13,996 bases of DNA from Nitrospirota bacterium. GTDB taxonomy: Bacteria; Nitrospinota_A; UBA7883; JACRGQ01. How positions within the stretch are numbered: position 1 is the first letter of the stretch; every line of letters starts with the position of its first letter. The notes beneath the pieces were generated by a model, which saw only the letters and a program-made list of their open reading frames with translations, had not been told where the DNA came from and searched no databases. This document shows, in pieces, positions 1 to 6,022 of the stretch. The position numbers were made by a program, and so were the translations under genes. Location of the stretch: the NCBI GenBank assembly GCA_024275775.1, contig JAJRYM010000017.1, forward strand, positions 1-13,996, in the 5' to 3' direction.

Positions 1-520
1 CTTTTCTTATTACATGCTCACCTTTATAACGGATACCTTTTCCCTTATAAGGTTCAACTTTTCTTAACTGCCTTATATCTGCGGCCAACTGCCCCACAAG
101 CTGTTTTTCTACGCCTTTTACCGTTACCTCGGTAAGTTTTTTATTGACCTCGAATGAAATGCCGCCCGGCGCCTTTACGACGATAGGATGGGAATGACCC
201 AGAGAAAAAGTAATGGTATCGCCCTTCAGGTTTGCCCGATACCCGACTCCTTGAAGCTCCAGCTTTTTCTCAAAACCTTTCGTAACGCCTTCCACGATAT
301 TGGCGAGCAGAGAACGGCTCAGCCCGTGAAGCGATTTTGATTTCTTCGTATCGTCCGGTCTTTCAACTATCAGCTTCGATCCGTCAAGCCGCACGGTTAT
401 CGGCTTCGCCACGTCCCAGCCGAGACTGCCGAGAGGGCCCTTTACGTCCACGCGGTTGCCGTTTACTTTCACCTCCACGCCGGAAGGAATTTCTATCGGA
501 CTTTTGCCTATTCTGGACAT
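1..520 (-). CDS. rplF: 50S ribosomal protein L6 (partial, C-terminus cut by window edge)
   Basis: Large-subunit protein L6, which binds 23S rRNA near the factor-binding region. Translating from ATG at 520-518 gives 173 residues with no stop before the edge. It opens MSRIGKSPIEIPSGVEV and near the end has VEPYKGKGIRYKGEHVIRK, the L6 C-terminal signature. The family is about 175-180 residues, so only a handful are missing. The start lies one base after the S8 stop (TGA at 524-522). The nearby purine run (GGTGAT) is a weak ribosome site, so translational coupling to S8 is likely. It is the last visible gene of the L22-to-L6 run; L18, S5, L30, L15 and secY would be expected further left if the usual order holds. 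Confidence 0.97.
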   Translation of the reverse strand, partial: MSRIGKSPIEIPSGVEVKVNGNRVDVKGPLGSLGWDVAKPITVRLDGSKLIVERPDDTKKSKSLHGLSRSLLANIVEGVTKGFEKKLELQGVGYRANLKGDTITFSLGHSHPIVVKAPGGISFEVNKKLTEVTVKGVEKQLVGQLAADIRQLRKVEPYKGKGIRYKGEHVIRK

Positions 521-521
521 A

Positions 522-917
522 TCACCAGATGTAGCACACAACTTCGCCGCCACGCTTTTCGCGCCTGGCTACGGAGTCTGTGACTATCCCTTTGCTTGTT
601 GAAACAATTGCTATCCCCATACCGCGAAGAACGCGGGGGATATCCGAGAATGAGGAGTAAACCCTTCGGCCGGGCTTGCTTACCCGCTTCAGTCCGGTGA
701 TCGCCGACTTCTTCGGCTCCACCCATTTAATGTAAATCCTCAGGATTCCCTGCTTGTGATTTTTTATCAGCTTGAAGCCGTTGATATATCCTTCATCCTG
801 AAGTATTTCGGCTATCCTTATTTTCATTTTAGATGAAGGCATATCCAGCTTTTCATGGCCGGCCATGATGCTGTTTCTTATCCTTGTAAGCAGATCGGCA
901 ATCGGGTCGGTTGTCAT
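522..917 (-). CDS. rpsH: 30S ribosomal protein S8
   Basis: Small-subunit primary 16S rRNA-binding protein; in E. coli it is also the translational repressor of the spc operon. The 131 residues match the family length. The start MTTDPIADLLTRIRNS is canonical, and the C-terminal signature is present around residues 101-131 (STSKGIVTD, then GGEVVCYIW). The ATG at 917-915 is preceded by GAGGAAA at good spacing. It lies 10 bp after S14 and one base before L6. Whether it autoregulates here cannot be told: no S8-binding site could be confirmed by eye in the L5 leader. Confidence 0.98.
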   Translation of the reverse strand: MTTDPIADLLTRIRNSIMAGHEKLDMPSSKMKIRIAEILQDEGYINGFKLIKNHKQGILRIYIKWVEPKKSAITGLKRVSKPGRRVYSSFSDIPRVLRGMGIAIVSTSKGIVTDSVARREKRGGEVVCYIW

Positions 918-927
918 ATTATTTTCC

Positions 928-1113
928 TCACCAGCTCGACTTGGTAACGCCGGGGATCATCCCTTCCATCGAGAGTTTTCTGAAACATATCCGGCACATC
1001 TGAAATTTCCTGAGAAATCCGCGCGGCCTTCCGCAGAGTGGACAGCGGTTGTATCCCCGCGTGGAAAATTTCGGTTTTTTCAACGCTTTTGCAATCAACG
1101 CCTTTTTTGCCAA
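928..1113 (-). CDS. rpsN: 30S ribosomal protein S14, type Z (zinc-binding), TTG start
   Basis: Small-subunit head protein S14 of the short 61-residue zinc form (often called rpsZ/rpsN1). Two CxxC pairs, Cys24/Cys27 and Cys40/Cys43, form the zinc knuckle, and the tail PGVTKSSW is canonical. A longer reading from an ATG at 1146 would give 72 residues, but its first 11 residues overlap the end of L5 and match nothing in S14. I chose TTG at 1113-1111 because it yields the family start (M)AKKALI and follows a perfect AGGAG seven bases upstream. That AGGAG begins at the L5 stop TAG (1126-1124). The zinc-free long paralogue is not in this window. Confidence 0.96.
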   Translation of the reverse strand: MAKKALIAKALKKPKFSTRGYNRCPLCGRPRGFLRKFQMCRICFRKLSMEGMIPGVTKSSW

Positions 1114-1123
1114 TTTTTTTCTC

Positions 1124-1666
1124 CTAATTGCGGAAAGGCATTCCAAGCGCTTTCAGCAGAGCCTTTCCCTGTATATCATCGTTCGAAGTAGTCACGATTG
1201 TAACGTTCATTCCTTTAACCTTGTAAATTTTTTCGTATTCCAACTCCGGGAATATGAGCTGTTCCCTTATGCCGAAAGTATAGTTGCCGCGCCCGTCGAA
1301 CCCTTTAGCCGGAAGACCGCGGAAATCACGCACGCGCGGAAGAGCGGCCACAACGAGCCTTTCAAGAAATTCGTACATCCTGTCCTTCCGAAGCGTGACC
1401 ATCACCCCGATGGAGGCGCCCTCCCTCAATTTGAAGTTGGAAACGGATCTTTTCGCTTTCGTAACAATTGGCTTCTGTCCGGTAATCATCGTAAGCGTGT
1501 AAATTCCACTTTCTATGAGTTTGCCGTCCGTAGTAGCGTCGCCAAGCCCTATATTCAAAACGATTTTCTCAAGCTTCGGCGCCTGATAAACATTTTTAAG
1601 GCCAAGCTCCCGGATAAGCGCCGGAACCACATTCTGTTTGTATTCTTCCAGAAGATTAGAACTCAT
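1124..1666 (-). CDS. rplE: 50S ribosomal protein L5
   Basis: Large-subunit protein L5, which binds 5S rRNA and contacts P-site tRNA. The 180 residues are within one of the family norm. Visible landmarks are the KIVLNIGLGDA signature near residues 33-44, the GQKPIVTKAKRSVSNFKLREG block in the middle and GMNVTIVTT toward the end. The ATG at 1666-1664 follows the L24 stop by seven bases, with a weak GTGAGA ribosome site, which suggests coupling to L24. It ends in TAG, where the S14 ribosome site begins. Confidence 0.98.
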   Translation of the reverse strand: MSSNLLEEYKQNVVPALIRELGLKNVYQAPKLEKIVLNIGLGDATTDGKLIESGIYTLTMITGQKPIVTKAKRSVSNFKLREGASIGVMVTLRKDRMYEFLERLVVAALPRVRDFRGLPAKGFDGRGNYTFGIREQLIFPELEYEKIYKVKGMNVTIVTTSNDDIQGKALLKALGMPFRN

Positions 1667-1673
1667 GATTTTC

Positions 1674-2000
1674 TCACACTATATCCAGAATTTCATCGCA
1701 AACTTTGCATATCCGAACGTTTTTTCCGTCTTCGAGCTTCTTTTTGCCCACCCGGACGGCCTTGTCGCATTTCGGACATACAACTTTAACGTTATCAATC
1801 CTGATTGGATTTTCTTTTTCAATTATACCGCCCTGGCGCGCCTGCTGGGTCGGTTTCTGATGCTTTTTTACGATGTTAAGTTTTTCAACAACTATCCTGC
1901 CCGTTTGAGGCTTGACGGTTAGCACCTTGCCTCGGCGGCCTTTCTCCCGGCCTGCGATAACCTCCACGAGGTCGTCCTTTTTTACTTTGACAGAGCTCAC
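1674..2000 (-). CDS. rplX: 50S ribosomal protein L24 with C-terminal CxxC...CxxC zinc-ribbon motif, GTG start
   Basis: Assembly-initiating large-subunit protein L24 (108 residues). An N-terminal KOW-type segment (VIAGREKGRRGKVLTV, about residues 14-29) is followed by the conserved VEKLNIVKKHQKPTQQ. The C-terminal domain carries Cys75/Cys78 and Cys98/Cys101, a likely zinc-binding four-cysteine site; some bacteria have it and E. coli lacks it. The start is GTG at 2000-1998, overlapping the L14 stop TGA at 1999-1997 as GTGA, and is preceded by GGAGG. Order and overlap fit a spc-type operon. Confidence 0.97.
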   Translation of the reverse strand: MSSVKVKKDDLVEVIAGREKGRRGKVLTVKPQTGRIVVEKLNIVKKHQKPTQQARQGGIIEKENPIRIDNVKVVCPKCDKAVRVGKKKLEDGKNVRICKVCDEILDIV

Positions 2001-2365
2001 AGTACCTCCGGAGCAAGAGAAACTATTTTCATGAATTTTTTGTCGCGCAGTTCGCGTGATACGGGGCCGAAGATGCGCGTGCCAACCGGCTCGCCCGCGT
2101 CGGTTATAAGCACTGCGGCGTTACTGTCAAACTTTATATAGGTGCCGTTGGGGCGGCCGAATTCCTTTTTGGTTCTCACTACGACAGCCCTCTTTACTTC
2201 CCCTTTTTTGATGTTGGAACGGGGCGCCGCCTGCTTGATGGCCACTTTTATCACATCGCCTACCCTGGCGTACCTTCGCGTGGAGCCTCCCAGCACTTTT
2301 ATGCACTGCACCATTTTCGCGCCGGAGTTATCGGCAACTTCCATAACGGTTCTTAACTGGATCAT
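1997..2365 (-). CDS. rplN: 50S ribosomal protein L14
   Basis: Large-subunit protein L14, at the subunit interface (bridges to 16S rRNA) beside L19. The 122 residues are exactly the common family length. It starts MIQLRTVMEVADNSGAK and contains the L14 signature around residues 60-71 (VAIKQAAPRSNIKKG). It ends RDKKFMKIVSLAPEVL, as in most bacteria. The ATG at 2365-2363 overlaps the S17 stop as ATGA. The stop overlaps the L24 GTG start. Confidence 0.98.
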   Translation of the reverse strand: MIQLRTVMEVADNSGAKMVQCIKVLGGSTRRYARVGDVIKVAIKQAAPRSNIKKGEVKRAVVVRTKKEFGRPNGTYIKFDSNAAVLITDAGEPVGTRIFGPVSRELRDKKFMKIVSLAPEVL

Positions 2366-2628
2366 ACGCCTCTAGCCTTTTCGAGTACCGACACGATTTT
2401 CCACCGTTTCAGCTTGCTTATCGGCCGGGTTTCGACAATCTGTACCTTGTCGCCCACTGTGCAACTGTTATCGGCGTCATGAGCGTACAGCTTTTTGGTT
2501 TTCTTGATGTATTTCTTGAAAACCGGATGCAGAATCTTCCGCTCAATTTTCACCACGACGGTTTTATCCATGGCGTTGCTCACCACATCACCGACGCGCA
2601 CTTTCCTGTTAGGCGGGAGATTTGACAT
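2362..2628 (-). CDS. rpsQ: 30S ribosomal protein S17
   Basis: Small-subunit primary 16S rRNA-binding protein with an OB fold. The 88 residues include KVRVGDVVSNAMDKTVVVKIER at the N-terminus and the S17 signature GDKVQIVETRPISKLKRW near residues 59-76. The ATG at 2628-2626 is preceded by GGAGGG with eight bases between. This start lies inside the end of L29, so the genes overlap by 20 bp (2609-2628), longer than the 1-8 bp overlaps elsewhere in the cluster. The good ribosome site supports the overlap as real. Confidence 0.97.
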   Translation of the reverse strand: MSNLPPNRKVRVGDVVSNAMDKTVVVKIERKILHPVFKKYIKKTKKLYAHDADNSCTVGDKVQIVETRPISKLKRWKIVSVLEKARGV

Positions 2629-2821
2629 TTTTGGCCCTCCGTCTCTCGCTGGATATTGAATAAATTCTTGCTATATCACGGCGCACATTTCTAATCAGAT
2701 GCGGTTTTTCCAACTGCTGAGTTGTCTTCTGAAACCGCAGGTTAAGATGTTCGCGCCGAAGCTCTTCGAGCTTCAGTGCAAGCTCTTCATCGGTAAGCTC
2801 TCTAATCTCAGCGGCCTTCAT
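2609..2821 (-). CDS. rpmC: 50S ribosomal protein L29
   Basis: Small helical large-subunit protein L29, near the polypeptide exit where targeting factors dock. An upstream ATG at 2830 would add MFI, but the ribosome site AGAGGA would then abut it with no spacing. The ATG at 2821-2819 has about eight bases of spacing, overlaps the L16 stop as ATGA, and gives the canonical MKAAEIRELTDEEL start. This gives 70 residues, in the normal range. The signature HLIRNVRRDIARI is near residues 44-56. The C-terminus (RAKNVKSPA) is encoded by DNA shared with the start of S17. Confidence 0.94.
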   Translation of the reverse strand: MKAAEIRELTDEELALKLEELRREHLNLRFQKTTQQLEKPHLIRNVRRDIARIYSISSERRRAKNVKSPA

Positions 2822-3243
2822 GATAAACATCCTCTTAGCGCCTTGTTGAGCACTCTTGTTTTTACAGGCAGTTTCATCGCTCCCAGCCTGAGGGCTTCAA
2901 TGGCTACGTCATCTTCCACTCCGGCCATTTCAAAAAGGATTCGGCCCTGCTTTACGCGGGCGACCCACTGCTCCGGAGAACCTTTTCCTTTTCCCATTCT
3001 TACTTCCGCCGGTTTTTTCGTAATCGGCTTGTCGGGAAAAATCCGTATCCATACTTTGCCGCCTCTCTTGGCGTGGCGGGTAATGGCAACGCGCGCGGCC
3101 TCAATCTGGCGGTCGGTAATGATGCCGGGCACCATTATCTGGAGAGCGAAATCGCCGAAACTGATTTTCGACCCGCGGTACGCGACACCGCGATTATTGC
3201 CTTTCTGGCGTTTTCTGTACTTTACTTTTTTAGGGCTAAGCAT
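2818..3243 (-). CDS. rplP: 50S ribosomal protein L16
   Basis: Large-subunit protein L16, next to the A-site and peptidyl-transferase centre. The frame is open up to 3300, but the family start MLSPKKVKYRK is at ATG 3243-3241, giving 141 residues, close to the usual 137-141. Both L16 signatures are present: KRGGKVWIRIFPDKPIT (about residues 78-94) and RMGKGKGSPEQWVARVK. The start overlaps the S3 stop by 8 bp. No strong ribosome site lies at normal distance (GAGAAAG is about 12 bases away), so coupling to S3 is likely. Confidence 0.97.
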   Translation of the reverse strand: MLSPKKVKYRKRQKGNNRGVAYRGSKISFGDFALQIMVPGIITDRQIEAARVAITRHAKRGGKVWIRIFPDKPITKKPAEVRMGKGKGSPEQWVARVKQGRILFEMAGVEDDVAIEALRLGAMKLPVKTRVLNKALRGCLS

Positions 3244-3955
3244 TCGGTTTAAACTTTCTCGGCGGCTTGGATTTGGGCGCGACAGCTTCCGCCGGCGCAA
3301 GGATTCCCTTGTTTTCGGAACGGTGCTTTATTATTTCGCCGTGAAAAACCCACACCTTTACTCCGATAATACCGAACGTCGTTTTTGCTTCCGTAAAACC
3401 GTAATCGATATCGGCGCGCAAAGTATGAAGCGGCACGCGGCCTTCTCTGTACCATTCCGTCCGGGCTATTTCGGCTCCGCCCAGCCTGCCGGCGCAGTTT
3501 ACTCTTATTCCTTTAGCGCCGAACCTCATGGTAAGGCCTACCGCCTTCTTCATGGCGCGGCGGAAGGCGATCCTTCGTTCGAGCTGAAGGGCGATGTTTT
3601 CGGCTATAAGCTGGGCGTCCGTTTCCGGGCGGCGAACTTCCTTTATGTTAATCGATATTTCCTGGCTCTTCCCCAGTATCTTCTGCACTTGCCGCTTGAG
3701 AGCGTCGACTTCCGAACCTTTTTTGCCGATTATGATGCCTGGCCTGGATGTGTGAATATTTATCTTTACCTGTTTTGCGCGTCTTTCTATAACTACCTTG
3801 GAGACGCCTGCGTGACTGGTGGCCTTTTTAAGAAACTTTCTTACTCTAAGGTCGTCATGCAGTTGAGCCGCGAAATCTTTATCGGCAAACCAATTTGAAA
3901 GCCAAGGCTTTACTATGCCAAGCCTTAATCCTATCGGGTGTGTTTTCTGTCCCAT
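3236..3955 (-). CDS. rpsC: 30S ribosomal protein S3
   Basis: Small-subunit head protein S3 at the mRNA entry tunnel. The 239 residues begin MGQKTHPIGLRLGIVKPWLS. A type-2 KH domain has its GKKG loop at residues 77-80 (RPGIIIGKKGSEVDALK). The S3 C-terminal signature follows (GRLGGAEIARTEWYREGRVP, then HTLRADIDYG). The last 20 or so residues are Pro/Lys/Ala-rich, an ordinary S3 tail. The ATG at 3955-3953 is six bases after the L22 stop, with AAGG adjacent and AAGGAAAG further upstream. Confidence 0.98.
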   Translation of the reverse strand: MGQKTHPIGLRLGIVKPWLSNWFADKDFAAQLHDDLRVRKFLKKATSHAGVSKVVIERRAKQVKINIHTSRPGIIIGKKGSEVDALKRQVQKILGKSQEISINIKEVRRPETDAQLIAENIALQLERRIAFRRAMKKAVGLTMRFGAKGIRVNCAGRLGGAEIARTEWYREGRVPLHTLRADIDYGFTEAKTTFGIIGVKVWVFHGEIIKHRSENKGILAPAEAVAPKSKPPRKFKPNA

Positions 3956-3961
3956 CCTTGT

Positions 3962-4369
3962 TTACTTCTTTCCTTTATTAGCGGCCTTTTTTGCGCCGGT
4001 TTCTGCTGCCGCCTCCGGCTTTTTCTCATCGGCCGGTTTTTTATCGGTCAGAACCACCGTTATATGGCTAAGCGGCTTTCGGAGAACATCCGCCCGGCCT
4101 CTTGCCCTCGGCAACATCCGCTTGATTACCGGACCTCTGTCCACAAATATCGTTTCGATGGTCATATCTTCAGGATCCGCCACATTTTTTTCTTCCGCGT
4201 TCGCAAGAGCGCTTTTTAAAATCTTTTCAATAATACGAGCAGGTTTTTTAGGCGTGAAATGCAGAATGCCGAGCGCAGCGGATACTTTCTGCCCGCGCAC
4301 CATATTCGCTACAAGTCTTCCTTTTTGAGGCGACATTCTTATATGTCTTGCCTTCGCTACAGCTTCCAT
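3962..4369 (-). CDS. rplV: 50S ribosomal protein L22 with Lys/Ala-rich C-terminal extension
   Basis: Large-subunit protein L22, whose beta-hairpin lines the nascent-peptide tunnel. Residues 1 to about 110 form the family core: MEAVAKARHIRMSPQKGRLVANMVRG, the NAEEKNVADPEDM region, then the hairpin VDRGPVIKRMLPRARGRAD and SHITVVLTD. A low-complexity tail of about 25 residues rich in Lys, Ala and Glu follows, making 135 residues against about 110 in E. coli. Such tails occur in several phyla. The ATG at 4369-4367 has AGGG upstream. It is the first gene of the unit: S19, its usual upstream neighbour, is absent and a promoter lies 61-89 bp upstream. Confidence 0.97.
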   Translation of the reverse strand: MEAVAKARHIRMSPQKGRLVANMVRGQKVSAALGILHFTPKKPARIIEKILKSALANAEEKNVADPEDMTIETIFVDRGPVIKRMLPRARGRADVLRKPLSHITVVLTDKKPADEKKPEAAAETGAKKAANKGKK

Positions 4370-4396
4370 TTATACCCTATCCAACTGGTTAATCAG

Positions 4397-4422
4397 AAAA
4401 AAGTTTCCGCAATGAACGGAAA
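4397..4422 (-). terminator. Hairpin plus T6 in the L22 leader (terminator- or attenuator-like)
   Basis: Read on the minus strand, TTTCCG (4422-4417), a 7-base loop and CGGAAA (4409-4404) form a six-pair stem. One C and six T (4402-4397) follow, the layout of an intrinsic terminator. It could end read-through from the upstream oxidoreductase gene, act as a 5'-terminal stem on the L22 transcript, or serve as an attenuator. The stem has only three G-C pairs, so it would be weak. Confidence 0.4.
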
Positions 4423-4429
4423 GCAAATC

Positions 4430-4458
4430 AGTTTATTTGCGGTACCGGCATATGTCAA
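4430..4458 (-). promoter_or_regulatory. Sigma70-type promoter driving the L22-S3-...-L6 unit
   Basis: On the minus strand a perfect -35 box TTGACA (4458-4453) is followed by exactly 17 bases and a -10-like TAAACT (4435-4430, four of six matches to TATAAT). A start site near 4423 would give a leader of about 54 bases to the L22 ATG. The position between the oxidoreductase stop and L22 fits the break in ribosomal gene order. The -10 box lies within an inverted repeat (GCAAAT, six bases, ATTTGC; 4440-4423), which may be an operator or chance. Confidence 0.75.
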
Positions 4459-4491
4459 GGAGTTTTCGCCTAAAAAACCTTAAATATCACT

Positions 4492-5919
4492 CTATTTCCG
4501 GCCGAACCAGAATTTCGTGAAGGCGGCCATCAGCCCGCTGAACAGTTTCTCGCGGTAATACTGGTCGGCTCCGCGTTTAACTATCTGCCCCATGGTCGGA
4601 TAAACGTGAACAGTGCCGGCTATTTTTTGCACACCCAGCCCGCTGTTCATGGCAAGGGTGTATTCATGGATAAGGTTTCCGGCGTCCGCGCCGAGTATGT
4701 GTGCGCCGAGGATTTTGCCCCGGCGGTCGCATACAAGTTTGACTAGCCCGTCTGTCGCCCCCTCGATTATCGCCCTGTCGTGCTCTTTGTATTCGTAACG
4801 GTAAACCTTTATGCGGTCACGTCCGTACTCCTTTTCGGCCTCCGCTTCCGTAAGGCCTACCCGCGCCAGCTCCGGGGCCGTATACGTGCACCACGGCACC
4901 ACTTTTTTGTTCATTTTCCTTCTGATTAACGGGAAGAGCGCGTTTGAAATAACAATCCCGGCTTCGTATTCCGCCATGTGGGTAAAAGGAAACATACCGG
5001 TAACATCGCCGCACGCCCAGATATTCGAGACCGTGGTTTTAAGGGTGTCGTCCACCACTATGCCGGCGCGATTTGTCTTAACTCCTATCCCTTCGAGGTT
5101 CAGATTTTCTATATTGGGCCTTCTCCCGATGGAGACAAAAAGCTTTTCCGCCAGAAAAGTTTTTTCCGGTTTTCCATCACCGTAACCGGCGGTAAGCGCA
5201 ATTCCGCCTTCGGCTTTTGCAACCTTCTTAATGCTGGGGCAGGTTGCAAATTTAACCCCTTCCTTTTCCAGCACTTTCCATAGAATGCTGGTAAGCTCCT
5301 CGTCTTCTTTCGCTAGGATTGTTCCGCCTCGCTGAAATACCGTCACGTCGCACCCGAACCGGGCAAAAGTCTGGGCGTATTCCATCCCTATCGGCCCGGC
5401 GCCGAGAACGATCATCGAAGCGGGCAGTTCATTGATATCCAGTATCGTTTCGTTGGTTAGATAATCCACAGTTTCCGCGCCGGGAGCCGTCAGCTCGGCC
5501 GGGCGCGAACCGGTTGCCACAAGGAATTTCCGCGCCTTTATTTCCTTGCCGTCAACAAGGAAAGTGTTGGCATCCCTGAAACTCCCCTCTCCGAAAAAAA
5601 CATCCACTCCCATTTTTCGGAACCGCTCGGGATCGTCCACCACGGCTATGCGGGCCTGTATTTCACGCATATGCTCCATCACCCTTTTGAAATCTAGCTC
5701 GGCGCCGCTTATTTTTATTCCTATTTCGCCGGCGTTGCGCAGTTGGTGAAAAATACGGGACGAATGAATGAGCGTTTTAGTGGGAACACAACCGAAATTA
5801 AGGCAGTCCCCGCCAAGCTTCCACTTTTCTATAAGCGCAACCTTGGCGCCGAACTGAGCGGAACCGCTGGCGGTTACAAGCCCGCCAACTCCGCCGCCTA
5901 TTATCGCTATATCGTACAT
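4492..5919 (-). CDS. FAD-dependent pyridine nucleotide-disulfide oxidoreductase, MerA/Lpd-like, substrate unknown
   Basis: Class I flavoprotein disulfide reductase of 475 residues, probably cytosolic, passing electrons from NAD(P)H through FAD to a redox-active disulfide. An FAD-binding GGGVGG motif (G8, G10, G13) is followed by the active-site disulfide GGDCLNFGCVPTK (Cys39/Cys44) and ATGSRP (135-140). Next come a second Rossmann motif GAGPIG (173-178), the FAD motif WACGDVTG (301-308) and the dimerisation domain. After the nucleotide-binding strand the sequence is VFQRGG with no acidic residue, which hints at NADP. The dehydrogenase HxHPTxxE motif reads HVYPTMGQ (438-445): Tyr440 and Gln445 replace the catalytic His and Glu. 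There is no N-terminal metal-binding domain and no C-terminal Cys pair, so neither a true lipoamide dehydrogenase nor a classical mercuric reductase is supported. AAGG sits about 11 bases before the ATG. Confidence 0.9.
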   Translation of the reverse strand: MYDIAIIGGGVGGLVTASGSAQFGAKVALIEKWKLGGDCLNFGCVPTKTLIHSSRIFHQLRNAGEIGIKISGAELDFKRVMEHMREIQARIAVVDDPERFRKMGVDVFFGEGSFRDANTFLVDGKEIKARKFLVATGSRPAELTAPGAETVDYLTNETILDINELPASMIVLGAGPIGMEYAQTFARFGCDVTVFQRGGTILAKEDEELTSILWKVLEKEGVKFATCPSIKKVAKAEGGIALTAGYGDGKPEKTFLAEKLFVSIGRRPNIENLNLEGIGVKTNRAGIVVDDTLKTTVSNIWACGDVTGMFPFTHMAEYEAGIVISNALFPLIRRKMNKKVVPWCTYTAPELARVGLTEAEAEKEYGRDRIKVYRYEYKEHDRAIIEGATDGLVKLVCDRRGKILGAHILGADAGNLIHEYTLAMNSGLGVQKIAGTVHVYPTMGQIVKRGADQYYREKLFSGLMAAFTKFWFGRK

Positions 5920-5963
5920 AAATTAGAATACCTTAGAAATGAGTGGCGCCATGGGCGAATATC

Positions 5964-5994
5964 TTAACAGGTTGCCGATAATTTGAATTATAAT
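5964..5994 (+). promoter_or_regulatory. Possible promoter for the aldo/keto reductase, with palindromic -10
   Basis: On the plus strand TTAACA (5964-5969, five of six to TTGACA) is followed by 19 bases and a perfect TATAAT (5989-5994), about 28 bases before the TTG start. The spacing is longer than ideal. The -10 sits inside a perfect 12-bp palindrome GAATTATAATTC (5985-5996), so a TATAAT is also present on the opposite strand facing the divergent oxidoreductase gene, but no convincing -35 is seen there. Confidence 0.35.
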
Positions 5995-6022
5995 TCACCT
6001 TTAAAACATCGGAGAGTTTGTC

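Noticed and set aside
1049..1789. Plus-strand open frame of 246 codons
   Set aside because: Antisense to S14, L5 and L24; no ribosome site or domain, a shadow of conserved genes.
2699..3898. Plus-strand open frame of 399 codons
   Set aside because: It lies wholly antisense to L29, L16 and S3, which are certain genes; the frame is open because of their codon usage, and its translation shows no recognisable domain.
4370..4491. Possible remnant of S19 upstream of L22
   Set aside because: Reading the minus-strand frames by eye gave no S19 signature such as GEFAPTRTF, and the gap is too short for an intact gene.
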